21,851 nucleotides of DNA, taken from positions 1-21,851 of the forward strand of contig JAEDGE010000011.1 in assembly GCA_016297675.1 (NCBI GenBank), given 5' to 3'. Numbering within the stretch: the stretch's first letter is position 1; each line of letters starts with the position of its first letter. This stretch comes from Oscillospiraceae bacterium. Its GTDB lineage: Bacteria > Bacillota > Clostridia > Oscillospirales > Ruminococcaceae. Shown piece by piece: positions 5,833-14,345 of the stretch. A program made the position numbers and the translations under genes. Under the pieces are notes generated by a model, which was not told the origin of the DNA, made no database searches, and was given only the letters and a program-made list of their open reading frames with translations.

Positions 5833-7440
5833 ATGTGTAAACAAAAATTCTATGCCATTTTTTTCAATCTACTGTTTCTACTCGCCCTGTGCTCTCCTGT
5901 ATTCTCTTTGCCAGCCGAAGCAGAAACGCTACAACCGGAAGATCTCCCCACTGTCCAGTTTCCCGCAGATGACTTCTACGCTGCACTTTCCGCTGATTCC
6001 GCAGTGTCAGAAGATTCGGATTTCTTATTCTATGACCAGCTGGACGAAAACAATCAGGCTGTCTACACAGCACTTTCCACACTCATTGAAAATCCTGCTG
6101 ACAACCCTGTCACTGTTTCTTTGCCGGAAACCCTCTCTATGCAGGTTTCCTCCAAAACTACAAGCGATTGGACGGAAGACGAAACCAATGCCTATTCTCT
6201 CATGTTGATACAAGCTATGCGTTCCGGCATGGTTGCCCTTTCGTTAGATGAACCGATGCTATTCTGGGTCAGCTTTTCAGCAACAAAAATTGCACCGGTT
6301 CGGGCAAGTATCGCACAAAATAGAGTTTCTAAAACCTATACTCTGACTGTTTCCAGTCTAAGTATTTCGCTTGGCTGTGATGAAAATTATGAATCCACAG
6401 ATGCCATCATAGAAAAACGAACTGAGTTACAGCAAGCGATTACTGATTTTCCCATCACTGGCAGCACAAATGCAGAAAAATGTGCTTCTATTCATGATAC
6501 CTTAATAGAACAAATTACTTATGATGCAAATGTTACTTACTGTGGTTCGATTGCAGGTGCACTCATTGAACCATATCACGCTGTTTGTGAAGGCTACTCC
6601 AAAGCCTTTAAAGTCCTCTGTGACAGGGAAAAGATTCCCTGTATTTTGGTGGTTGGCAACAATGACTTGGAAAATATGACAGCTCATATGTGGAACTATG
6701 TACAGCTTGACGGTCTTTGGTATGCTGTCGATGTTACATGGGACGATTCTACCTCTTCCAATCGATTTTTTTTAAAAGGGTCAGAAACATTCTCCCTCGA
6801 CCATATACCGGAAAGCGTCTATCCAGAGGTGACATTAACTTTTCCATCACTCAGTGAACAAGATTACGGGGCATCTGCTGTCACAACAACAAGTACAACG
6901 GAAACCACAACGACAGAGACCACAACTACAACTACTACCTCTACCACTTCTACAACGACAGAAACTACCACTACAACCACTGCTTCTACCACTTCTACAA
7001 CGACAGAAACTACTACCACGACCACTGCTTCTACCACTTCTACAACGACAGAAACTACTACCACAACCACTGCTTCTACTACTTCCACAACGACAGAAAT
7101 TACTACCACGACCACTGATTCTACCACTTCTACAACGACGGAAACTACTACGACTGTTTCTACTACTTCCACAACCACAGAAACTACTACCACAACTACC
7201 AAACCTACCACTTCTACAACGACGGAAACTACAACTTCTACCACCACAAGAACATACTATCCAAATGGTGATAGCAATCAGGATGGTGTCTGCACGTTGA
7301 CGGATTATGTCTTGCTGAGAAAGTATTTAATTCGAGTAGCTGGCGTAATTGGAACACCAGAAATGGATGTCAATGCAGATGGCAGAGTGGATGTTTTAGA
7401 TGCCATTGTATGGGCACGCCAGTTCCTTCAACAAACTTAA
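5833..7440 (+). CDS. Secreted transglutaminase-fold protein with Thr-rich linker and type I dockerin
   Basis: A 535-residue secreted protein. A signal peptide spans about 1-30 (basic start, hydrophobic core, cleavage near AEA). A transglutaminase-like domain at about 190-330 carries the triad C252 (in HAVCEGYSKAF), H285 (in AHMWNYV) and D300 (in WYAVDVTWDD). A Thr/Ser/Glu linker runs from about 351 to 472, built from 15-residue repeats. The C-terminal dockerin (475-535) has two calcium loops, DSNQDGVCTLTD (480-491) and DVNADGRVDVLD (512-523). The dockerin would attach the enzyme to a cohesin scaffold, probably on the cell surface. Bacterial proteins of this fold are often peptidases, so cross-linking or cleavage of protein is equally possible. 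AAAGGTGG lies 9 nt before the start. No terminator separates it from the next promoter. Confidence 0.93.
   Translation: MCKQKFYAIFFNLLFLLALCSPVFSLPAEAETLQPEDLPTVQFPADDFYAALSADSAVSEDSDFLFYDQLDENNQAVYTALSTLIENPADNPVTVSLPETLSMQVSSKTTSDWTEDETNAYSLMLIQAMRSGMVALSLDEPMLFWVSFSATKIAPVRASIAQNRVSKTYTLTVSSLSISLGCDENYESTDAIIEKRTELQQAITDFPITGSTNAEKCASIHDTLIEQITYDANVTYCGSIAGALIEPYHAVCEGYSKAFKVLCDREKIPCILVVGNNDLENMTAHMWNYVQLDGLWYAVDVTWDDSTSSNRFFLKGSETFSLDHIPESVYPEVTLTFPSLSEQDYGASAVTTTSTTETTTTETTTTTTTSTTSTTTETTTTTTASTTSTTTETTTTTTASTTSTTTETTTTTTASTTSTTTEITTTTTDSTTSTTTETTTTVSTTSTTTETTTTTTKPTTSTTTETTTSTTTRTYYPNGDSNQDGVCTLTDYVLLRKYLIRVAGVIGTPEMDVNADGRVDVLDAIVWARQFLQQT
6883..7252 (+). repeat. 45-bp tandem repeats encoding the Thr-rich linker
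   Basis: The linker DNA is a minisatellite with a 45-bp period, for example TCTACC at 6940 and again at 6985. It encodes units of the type A-S-T-T-S-T-T-T-E-T-T-T-T-T-T. About six recognisable copies are present. Later ones are shortened to 13 codons or altered (Ala replaced by Asp, Val or Lys-Pro). All units keep the reading frame, with one Glu per unit. Such an array is expected to gain or lose copies in frame. The opposite strand reads as a Val-rich open frame that is only its shadow. Confidence 0.9.
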
Positions 7441-7454
7441 AAATCAATATTTCA

Positions 7455-7483
7455 TTGACAGTTTTTTTCTTTCATGTTATAAT
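7455..7483 (+). promoter_or_regulatory. Consensus promoter of the YfhO-like gene
   Basis: Both boxes are perfect, TTGACA (7455-7460) and TATAAT (7478-7483), with the ideal 17-bp spacer. Just downstream lie two nested inverted repeats, ATGATT/AATCAT (7487-7492 and 7509-7514) and CCTGTT/AACAGG (7496-7501 and 7515-7520). A promoter this strong usually needs a repressor or other control, and these repeats are the candidate site. Confidence 0.85.
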
Positions 7484-7545
7484 GAGATGATTCTACCTGT
7501 TGACTCACAATCATAACAGGCATAAAAAGAGAGAGGGATACTTCC

Positions 7546-10176
7546 ATGAAAGAAAACATAAACAAGGGATTTGATGCCAAACAAAAAAAACGATTATCTC
7601 GAACGGATCTCTGTGCAGTTGCCGGATTGACCGCTCTGCTTACAGCAGCTCTTTGTCTGCTCTGGTGCATTCATCCAGATATGCTATTTGGTTCTACGAT
7701 GGATTGGAATAATCAGCATATTCTGTTTCCAGAATATTTTCGTTCTCGTTTCTATCAGACCGGACAGCTCTTTCCCAATCTGGCATCTGAACTTGGCGGC
7801 GGACAAAATATCTATGCATTTACCTACTACGGACTTTTTTCTCCTATTGTGCTGCTCTCCTATCTGCTGCCTTTTGTTCCCATGATAGACTATCTCCAAT
7901 GCATCAGCATTTTTCTGATTTGGTGCAGCGGCATTCTCTGTTATTTTTTCTGTAAACAGCATCTGCCTGCACGCATTTCTTTTGCCTGTGCTGTCTTGCT
8001 GCTCTTCGCTGCCCCTGTGCTGTTTCACAGTCATCGGCATATCATGTTCGTAAATTATCTTCCATTTCTCTTCTGGGCACTTTTTGCTGTTCGCCGCTGC
8101 CAGAAAAAATGCTGTTCCATACAGCTCTTTCTGGCAGCAGCCTGTCTGTTAGGTAGTAGTTTCTTTTTTGCAGTCGGTGGATTTTGCACCATTCTGCTCT
8201 ATGCGATCTTCTTGCAAATACAACAAAAATCAGTCTGCCGTTATTTTCTGCTGCGAATGTTCGGACATCTTTTCCTTGCTGGAATGGCATGTATGTGCTT
8301 TCTTCTGCCAACGGCATTGGCACTTCTGCAAGGTCGTTCGGAAACGCATTTGGAAAAAGGATTCTGGCTGCAAGTACTTGTCCCAACCGTACAGCTCTCC
8401 TACTTTTTTTATCAGCCTTATGGAGTCGGACTGACGATTACTGGTTTGTTTGCCATTCTTGTCGGTTGTTTTCTCCGCAGAAAGGACGTGCGGTTTCTGG
8501 CAATTGCTTTGCTCCTACTACTCTGTTTCCCATTCCTTCTCTATTGTGTCAATGGATTTCTATATCTGGACGGTAAAGCCTACATTCCTCTGTTGCCGCT
8601 GGCAATCCTGTTATATGGCTACTTCTTCACGGCACTCCAGCAAAAACACCTTCCGTGGAAAAAAATATTTCCCATCTTCCTGTTATTGGTGACTGCCGGA
8701 TTTTTCTTCTGTGAGATACTCAGCGACTGGCATCGTTGGGTCTTCATGGGACTGGTTACAGCCGAAACGCTCTGCTTTCTGCTCCTGTTGCAGCCATGGA
8801 AAAAGAACTGCCTCCGAAACGGAACACGCATTCTGTGGCTGGCATGTGGGATGCAGATGGTTTACTGTATGCTGCTCAATGCCACAGACAGCACAATTTT
8901 AATACGACAGAAGATGCAGCAGTTTCAAAACGCCTCCCTCATGCGGCTCAGTCAGCAAATCACGCAGCAGGATAACAGCTGGTATCGGGTTTACAATGCC
9001 ACCCAGCCCTATGCAACTGCCAATCAGACCCAACAGGCGACCTGTTTTCTATCCACCGTCTATGCTTCTATACAGAACAAAACCTATTCCGACTTCTATT
9101 ACCACCAGCTCTTCAACGAAACCAGTATCCGCAACAATGCTGCTGTGGATGCGGTTAAAAATCCGGCATATCATATCCTGATGGGAGACAAGTATCGCAT
9201 TGACTACAACGACAAACAATTGTTTGGTTATGAGCCACTCTATACAGATGGAGATTATACTGTCTATGAAAATCAACTTGTCATGCCAATTGGCTATGCA
9301 ACCAATAATACAATGGCAGAATCCACCTTCTCTTCCTACAGTGAACCGGAACAAGTCGCTGCTCTATTCTCTGCGGCCATTCTACCACAGAAATATGAAC
9401 AGGATGCTACTATGCAAACGCTACCGGATTCTCTTGTACAGCCAATTTCGCTAAATTTTTCCCTTGAAGACGAATTTTCTCTGCCAGTTACTGAACAAAA
9501 GGATGGCTATTTGATAGAAACAGAACAGGAAATATCCTGTTCTGTTTCACTGTCCCAGTCATTTGAAGGAAAACTTCTGCTAATTTCGATGGAGGTAGAC
9601 AATACCATTATCGAACATTCTGATGATGTGTTTGTCTCTATTAACGGAACCAAAAACAAGCTGACAGCACCGGACTGGAAATATCACAACCACAACCAGT
9701 ATTTCACCTATCTGCTTGCGGATGTAACGGACAAGTTGGAAATCACACTTTCTGCCGGCACCTACCGCATCGGGCAAATTCAGTGCTTTACTCTGCCAGA
9801 AACACTTCTGAAAACTGCACATGAACAAGTCACACCATTGAAGATCACCGCCGACCAAGCACATGGTGATAAACTTTCTGGCACCATTACTACGAAACAA
9901 GACGGATGGTTTATTCTGACGGTTCCCTATGACAAAGGCTTTATTGCAACCGTAGACGGCAGCCCCGTTTCTTGTGAACAGGTGAACCTTGCCTTTCTGG
10001 GTTTTCCACTATCTGCCGGCACCCATGAGATTGTGATAACCTATCACGCACCCGGTGCAAAAGCCGGTATGGTCTGTACCATTGGAACAGGCATTGTAGT
10101 AGCAGGACTTTTCTTCGCAGAACAGCAAAGGAAACGAAAACAAAAAATTCTGGATATGCAAACTATAGAATTATGA
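7546..10176 (+). CDS. YfhO-family multi-pass membrane protein
   Basis: An 876-residue protein. After a short basic N-terminus, the first membrane helix is at about 27-47. An external-loop segment, FGSTMDWNNQHILFPEYF, follows, then many more hydrophobic helices to about residue 440. A large soluble, presumably extracytoplasmic region covers roughly 450-835. A last helix (about 840-860) precedes a basic cytoplasmic tail. The GGGQNIYAFTYYGLFSP segment and the final beta-rich GWFILTVPYDKGF region are characteristic of YfhO proteins. In Bacillus and Listeria, YfhO relatives act with lipid-linked sugars in lipoteichoic acid glycosylation; a GT-C-like sugar transferase role in envelope polymer decoration is therefore likely but inferred. 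GAGAGAGGG precedes the ATG. The next gene starts 17 nt after its stop, suggesting co-transcription. Confidence 0.87.
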   Translation: MKENINKGFDAKQKKRLSRTDLCAVAGLTALLTAALCLLWCIHPDMLFGSTMDWNNQHILFPEYFRSRFYQTGQLFPNLASELGGGQNIYAFTYYGLFSPIVLLSYLLPFVPMIDYLQCISIFLIWCSGILCYFFCKQHLPARISFACAVLLLFAAPVLFHSHRHIMFVNYLPFLFWALFAVRRCQKKCCSIQLFLAAACLLGSSFFFAVGGFCTILLYAIFLQIQQKSVCRYFLLRMFGHLFLAGMACMCFLLPTALALLQGRSETHLEKGFWLQVLVPTVQLSYFFYQPYGVGLTITGLFAILVGCFLRRKDVRFLAIALLLLLCFPFLLYCVNGFLYLDGKAYIPLLPLAILLYGYFFTALQQKHLPWKKIFPIFLLLVTAGFFFCEILSDWHRWVFMGLVTAETLCFLLLLQPWKKNCLRNGTRILWLACGMQMVYCMLLNATDSTILIRQKMQQFQNASLMRLSQQITQQDNSWYRVYNATQPYATANQTQQATCFLSTVYASIQNKTYSDFYYHQLFNETSIRNNAAVDAVKNPAYHILMGDKYRIDYNDKQLFGYEPLYTDGDYTVYENQLVMPIGYATNNTMAESTFSSYSEPEQVAALFSAAILPQKYEQDATMQTLPDSLVQPISLNFSLEDEFSLPVTEQKDGYLIETEQEISCSVSLSQSFEGKLLLISMEVDNTIIEHSDDVFVSINGTKNKLTAPDWKYHNHNQYFTYLLADVTDKLEITLSAGTYRIGQIQCFTLPETLLKTAHEQVTPLKITADQAHGDKLSGTITTKQDGWFILTVPYDKGFIATVDGSPVSCEQVNLAFLGFPLSAGTHEIVITYHAPGAKAGMVCTIGTGIVVAGLFFAEQQRKRKQKILDMQTIEL

Positions 10177-10193
10177 AAATGGAGGAATCTAAT

Positions 10194-10658
10194 ATGTGTG
10201 AAGCATCTGAAAAAGCTTGTGCCCTTTTTCGGCAAGGCTATAACTGTGCACAGGCGGTAACTGCTGCCTTTGCAGAAGAATTCGGTATGTCGCAAGAAAC
10301 TGCCCTACGGTTCTCGGAAGGCATGGGAGCGGGAATGGGACGGCTGCGACTGACATGCGGTGCGGTCTCTGCTATGGCACTGCTGGCAGGATTAAAGCTA
10401 AGCAGCGGCAAACCCAACGATTTAGAAAACCGCAAAAAGGTTTATGCTGTCGTACAGGAAATGACAAAGGCATTCCAGGAGAAAAATGGAAGTCTTATTT
10501 GCAGCGAATTACTCGGAGCTGCCAAGCCGAAAGACAACAGTACGCAGCCTGAAGCTCGTACCGAAACCTATTATAAAAAACGTCCTTGTGTGGGGTGCGT
10601 GGCAGATTGTGCAGAGATTGTAGAACAGTATCTGCTGGGAGAAACATCTTGTTCTTAA
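10194..10658 (+). CDS. C_GCAxxG_C_C family protein
   Basis: A 154-residue Cys-rich protein of the C_GCAxxG_C_C (redox-active disulfide-type) family. C18 lies in GYNCAQAV, the glycine-rich GMGAGMGR segment is at about 43-50, C55 is in the TCGAVSA motif, and a late cluster reads CVGCVADC. The conserved cysteines suggest a metal or redox role, but the biochemical function of this family is not established. Two ATG codons overlap or follow the YfhO stop (10173 and 10179), but GGAGG (10181-10185) sits 8 nt before 10194, so that start is chosen. It is probably co-transcribed with the YfhO-like gene. No signal peptide is seen. Confidence 0.85.
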   Translation: MCEASEKACALFRQGYNCAQAVTAAFAEEFGMSQETALRFSEGMGAGMGRLRLTCGAVSAMALLAGLKLSSGKPNDLENRKKVYAVVQEMTKAFQEKNGSLICSELLGAAKPKDNSTQPEARTETYYKKRPCVGCVADCAEIVEQYLLGETSCS

Positions 10659-10734
10659 ATTACTTCTTTCAATTGAATTACTCGTAAAGAGAAAATTGCT
10701 TTCCCTGATAATTGTGCAAAAAAGGAGTTGCATT

Positions 10735-12822
10735 ATGAACCGAACGGAATCATATAAAAAGCAAGCAGAAGAATTGGTGTCCAAAATGACAGTGGAAGAA
10801 CAGGCAAGCCAACTTCGCTATGATGCTCCTGCGATTCCCCGTCTTGGGATTCCAGCCTATAACTGGTGGAATGAGGGGCTGCATGGTTTGGCAAGAGCCG
10901 GCACAGCAACCATGTTTCCGCAAGCAATTGCCATGGCTGCCACCTTTGACGCAAAATTGGTACAACAGATGGGTGAAGTCACCGCAACAGAAGCTCGTGC
11001 AATGTACAATGCCTGCTCACAAGCAGAAGACCGTGACATTTATAAAGGACTTACAATTTGGACACCCAATATCAATATTTTCCGTGACCCTCGATGGGGC
11101 AGAGGACAGGAAACCTATGGTGAAGATCCCTATCTGACAGCAACTCTTGGCAAGGCAATGGTAAACGGTTTGCAGCAAGATGATGGTATCTTTCTGAAAA
11201 CCGCTGCCTGTGCGAAACATTTTGCTGTACACAGTGGTCCGGAAGCCATTCGGCATACGTTTGATGCAGCGGTATCCCCAAAAGATTTGGAAGAAACTTA
11301 TCTACCTGCGTTTCAGGCTCTTGTGGAAGAAGCAAAAGTAGCAGGGGTGATGGGAGCATATAATCGAGTCAACGGAGCACCTGCTTGTGCCAACCCCATG
11401 CTGATGCAAAAACTGAAAGACTGGCACTTTGATGGCTATTTTGTCTCTGACTGCTGGGCAATCCGAGATTTTCATACCACCCATAAGATTACAGAAACTG
11501 CAACAGATTCCATTGCCCTTGCCTTGAAAGCTGGTTGTCACTTAAACTGCGGCTGCACCTATGTGCAGATTTTACTGGCACTGGAAGAAGGAAAAATTAC
11601 CGAAGAAGACATTCGCACTGCCTGCGTACAGGTGATGCAAATTCGTTTCCAACTGGGAATGTTTGAGCCACACCAGCCTTTCTCGGATATTCCAATCACT
11701 GCCTTATCCTGTCCAGCACACAAAGCAAAATCCCTCGCCGCTGCAAAACGGGCAATGGTACTGCTGCGGAATGAAAATCAAATTCTCCCCCTATCAGCTG
11801 ATTCGCTCCAGACCATTGCAGTCATCGGTCCGAATGCTGACAGTCGGGCTGCCCTTTTCGGCAACTACAACGGCACGGCTGACCACTATGTGACGTTCTT
11901 AGAAGGCATTCAACAGGCGTTTTCCGGACGGGTACTCTATGCAGAAGGCTGTCACCTCTTCCGTGACCGCTGTGCTGAACTGGCAAAACCCGGTGACCGC
12001 TACGCTGAAGCCGTTGCGGTTGCGAAAGCAGCTGATATAGTGATACTCTGTTTAGGCTTAGATGCTACGTTAGAGGGAGAAGAGGGCGATACTGGGAATG
12101 AGTTTGCCTCTGGTGACAAAACGGATCTGCGTCTTCCAGAACCGCAACGGATATTGCTGCAAAAGATTGCAGCAACCGAAAAGTCCATCATCCTTGTCAC
12201 AGCAACAGGAAGTGCCATTCAACCGGAAATGCAGACAGATGGCTGGATTCAGGCATGGTATCCCGGTTCAGAAGGGGGAACGGCACTGGCAGAAATTCTC
12301 TTCGGACAATGTTCTCCGTCCGGAAAGCTACCAGTGACCTTCTATGCCGATGCAGATAAATTGCCTGCTTTTACGGACTATCGGATGCAGGGAAGAACAT
12401 ATCGTTATACGCAGGATAATCTCCTCTATCCATTTGGCTATGGACTGACTTACAGCAAGATTATCTGTACCGATTTACAGTATGCGAATGGAACTGCCAT
12501 CGTAATTGTTGAAAATCAAGGCAGTCGTGAAACAGAAGATGTGGTGCAAATTTATGTACAAGATAATGCAGCGTGTGCTGTTCCCTACTATAGTTTATGC
12601 GGCTTTCAGCGTGTAGCATTGCAGGCAGGAGAACGGCAACAGGTTGTGATTCCACTCTCCAAAAACACCTTTACCAGCGTGGATGAAAACGGTAGAAGAG
12701 CAAGATATGGTACTGTATTTACGCTTTATGCCGGAATCTCACAGCCGGATCCAATGAGTCAGAAACTGACAGGAACCATTCCGGCTGTATTGACACTGAC
12801 AAGAGAACATCTGAATCCGTGA
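10735..12822 (+). CDS. Glycoside hydrolase family 3 (beta-xylosidase/beta-glucosidase type)
   Basis: A 695-residue GH3 enzyme without a signal peptide, hence cytoplasmic. The N-terminal barrel contains WWNEGLHG (44-51), FRDPRWGRGQETYGEDP (116-132), KH (161-162) and the catalytic nucleophile D239 in YFVSDCWAI. The second alpha/beta domain (about 340-560) includes an acidic loop, LEGEEGDTG, where the acid/base usually resides. A fibronectin-III-like C-terminal domain (about 590-690) carries FGYGLTY and a VVQIYVQD strand. The overall pattern is closest to GH3 xylan 1,4-beta-xylosidases, which trim imported xylo-oligosaccharides; glucosidase activity cannot be excluded. AAGGAG 8 nt before 10735 fixes the start against a TTG 39 nt upstream. 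The 76-nt gap before it holds a TTCAATTGAA palindrome (10668-10677) but no clear promoter. Confidence 0.93.
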   Translation: MNRTESYKKQAEELVSKMTVEEQASQLRYDAPAIPRLGIPAYNWWNEGLHGLARAGTATMFPQAIAMAATFDAKLVQQMGEVTATEARAMYNACSQAEDRDIYKGLTIWTPNINIFRDPRWGRGQETYGEDPYLTATLGKAMVNGLQQDDGIFLKTAACAKHFAVHSGPEAIRHTFDAAVSPKDLEETYLPAFQALVEEAKVAGVMGAYNRVNGAPACANPMLMQKLKDWHFDGYFVSDCWAIRDFHTTHKITETATDSIALALKAGCHLNCGCTYVQILLALEEGKITEEDIRTACVQVMQIRFQLGMFEPHQPFSDIPITALSCPAHKAKSLAAAKRAMVLLRNENQILPLSADSLQTIAVIGPNADSRAALFGNYNGTADHYVTFLEGIQQAFSGRVLYAEGCHLFRDRCAELAKPGDRYAEAVAVAKAADIVILCLGLDATLEGEEGDTGNEFASGDKTDLRLPEPQRILLQKIAATEKSIILVTATGSAIQPEMQTDGWIQAWYPGSEGGTALAEILFGQCSPSGKLPVTFYADADKLPAFTDYRMQGRTYRYTQDNLLYPFGYGLTYSKIICTDLQYANGTAIVIVENQGSRETEDVVQIYVQDNAACAVPYYSLCGFQRVALQAGERQQVVIPLSKNTFTSVDENGRRARYGTVFTLYAGISQPDPMSQKLTGTIPAVLTLTREHLNP

Positions 12823-12840
12823 ACAAAGGGAATAATTTCG

Positions 12841-12869
12841 TTGACAGATTTTTCTGCCTGTGCTATAAT
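12841..12869 (+). promoter_or_regulatory. Consensus promoter of the PHP phosphatase-Lrp unit
   Basis: TTGACA (12841-12846) and TATAAT (12864-12869) are both perfect, with a 17-bp spacer. This promoter resembles the one at 7455: both begin TTGACAG followed by a T-tract, and both have GATTCT shortly after the -10. Confidence 0.87.
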
Positions 12870-12903
12870 ATTTGTGTGATTCTTCTGACAGAGTCACACA
12901 AAT
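12870..12903. promoter_or_regulatory. Candidate operator or leader hairpin at the PHP promoter
   Basis: A perfect 10-bp inverted repeat, ATTTGTGTGA (12870-12879) with TCACACAAAT (12894-12903), begins at the base after the -10 and spans the expected transcription start. Its 14-bp centre contains the odd palindrome TCTGACAGA. The location fits a repressor site; a 5' mRNA hairpin is the alternative. The Lrp-type regulator encoded in the same unit is a possible binder. Confidence 0.6.
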
Positions 12904-12950
12904 ACAATAAAAATAGAAATGAAATCTCATAGGACAGGAGTGTATCATCC

Positions 12951-13796
12951 ATGTTTGGAATTGACTGTCACACCCACTCCGGAAACTCTCCGGATGGAAA
13001 AGGAACGGTTGGCGGACTCTGCCGCCGTGCCATTTCCCTCGGTCTGGAAGCTCTGGCGATTACAGAACATGTAGAATTAAATCGCTGGCATTCTCAGGGC
13101 TATTATGGCACATCTCCTCGCAACGAGGAAGAAGAATATTGTTACTGCAACCGCATGGAAACTGCTATGAAAGCAAACCATGCCGCAAAAGATGCCTATG
13201 GCAATCGCCTGCATATCATCAGTGGCATTGAACTGGGACAGATTCCATCTGACTTTGGTCTGGCAGATTCTGTCATGCAAGATAGCCGACTGGATTTTGT
13301 CATTGCTTCTCTGCATGAACTACACAATAAACCAGATTTCTTCTGTTTGGATTATCAAAAAGAATCCGTTCCAAAACTATTGGAACAATATTTCTCAGAA
13401 CTACTCACCCTCTGCCAGTGGGGAAAATTTGATGTTTTAGGTCATATGACCTATCCGCTTCGCTATATCCAAGGCGAGGCTGGTATCGCAGTTGATTTAA
13501 CCAATTATACGGAACAAATTCATGCCTGTTTGCATGCTCTGGTGGACAACGGCTGCGGAATTGAACTGAACACTTCCGGTCTGCGGCAAACATATGGCAA
13601 ACCATTTCCCACACTGGAATACATTAAAGCATATCGGGAAATGGGCGGCGAAAGCTTGACCATTGGCTCTGATGCACACTGTGCGGAAGAAATCGGTTTC
13701 GGCATGGATACTGCCATTGCTATCGCAAAAGAAGCTGGCTTCTCCTATCTCTGTTACTATCTCGAACGAGAGCCAGTGTATATTCCAATTCCCTGA
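12951..13796 (+). CDS. PHP-domain phosphatase, histidinol-phosphatase (HisJ) type
   Basis: A 281-residue PHP-superfamily metal-dependent phosphoesterase. The complete metal-ligand set is visible: H7 and H9 in CHTHS, E39-H40 in AITEH, E94 in GIELG, H122 and H125 in ASLHELH, H165 in LGH, and D241/H243 in GSDAH. Length and motif spacing match HisJ-type histidinol phosphatases, which carry out the penultimate step of histidine synthesis; no other his gene is nearby, so another phosphate ester is possible. CAGGAG lies 10 nt before the ATG. It has a strong promoter with an inverted repeat and is followed 39 nt later by an Lrp-family gene, likely in the same transcript. Confidence 0.86.
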   Translation: MFGIDCHTHSGNSPDGKGTVGGLCRRAISLGLEALAITEHVELNRWHSQGYYGTSPRNEEEEYCYCNRMETAMKANHAAKDAYGNRLHIISGIELGQIPSDFGLADSVMQDSRLDFVIASLHELHNKPDFFCLDYQKESVPKLLEQYFSELLTLCQWGKFDVLGHMTYPLRYIQGEAGIAVDLTNYTEQIHACLHALVDNGCGIELNTSGLRQTYGKPFPTLEYIKAYREMGGESLTIGSDAHCAEEIGFGMDTAIAIAKEAGFSYLCYYLEREPVYIPIP

Positions 13797-13835
13797 TAAA
13801 GGGAAAATAAATCATCAAAAGAAAGGTGAATCATA

Positions 13836-14315
13836 ATGCAAACATTAATTTCTCTGTTACAACAAAATGCTCGCCTATCCAACGCACAACTTGCTGTCAT
13901 GCTTGGAAAAACAGAAGAAGAAGTGGCAGCAGATATTCAAAAACTTGAGGATGATGGTATTATTAAGGGCTATAGTGTGATCCTCAACGAAGAAGCCATT
14001 CAAAAGGATATGGTAACAGCAGTTGTAGAACTCCGTGTGACTCCGCAACGAGATTGTGGCTTTGAATCTATTGCTCGCACCATTATGCAGTATGATGAAG
14101 TCGAGAGCATTTCCCTGATGGCAGGTGCCTATGATTTCTCTGTCACAGTCAAAGGGGCAAACGTCAAAGATGTTTCTCTGTTTGTCTCTCAGCGGCTGGC
14201 TCCGCTTGGCAATGTATTATCTACAGCAACCTACTTTGTTCTGAAAAAATACAAAGAAATGGGAAAAATTGTTGTAGACGAGGAGAAGGACGAACGGGGC
14301 TTTTATTTCCCGTAA
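13836..14315 (+). CDS. Lrp/AsnC family transcriptional regulator
   Basis: A 159-residue feast/famine regulator. The N-terminal winged helix-turn-helix (about 1-50) contains LLQQNARLSNAQLAVMLG and the recognition-helix region EEVAADIQKLEDDGIIKGY. The C-terminal RAM-type ligand domain (about 63-140) includes VVELRV and VESISLMAGAYDFSVTV, the effector-binding and oligomerisation region. Such proteins form dimers to octamers and respond to amino acids. AAAGGTG precedes the ATG. The downstream class I aminotransferase is a frequent Lrp/AsnC neighbour and a likely target, which is inference. A 12-bp perfect hairpin follows the stop. Confidence 0.93.
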   Translation: MQTLISLLQQNARLSNAQLAVMLGKTEEEVAADIQKLEDDGIIKGYSVILNEEAIQKDMVTAVVELRVTPQRDCGFESIARTIMQYDEVESISLMAGAYDFSVTVKGANVKDVSLFVSQRLAPLGNVLSTATYFVLKKYKEMGKIVVDEEKDERGFYFP

Positions 14316-14345
14316 GCAAAATATCGAAAAAGAACTTACGTTTTC

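Noticed and set aside
6864..7247. Val-rich 127-residue open frame on the minus strand
   Set aside because: It is the complement of the Thr-codon minisatellite; low-complexity Val runs and no ribosome site show that it is a shadow.
6883..7252. Periodic repeats considered as a CRISPR array
   Set aside because: The 45-bp units are contiguous, coding and lack unique spacers; no cas genes are nearby.
10173..10193. Upstream ATGs for the C_GCAxxG_C_C gene
   Set aside because: They overlap the YfhO stop or the ribosome site; GGAGG is correctly spaced only for 10194.
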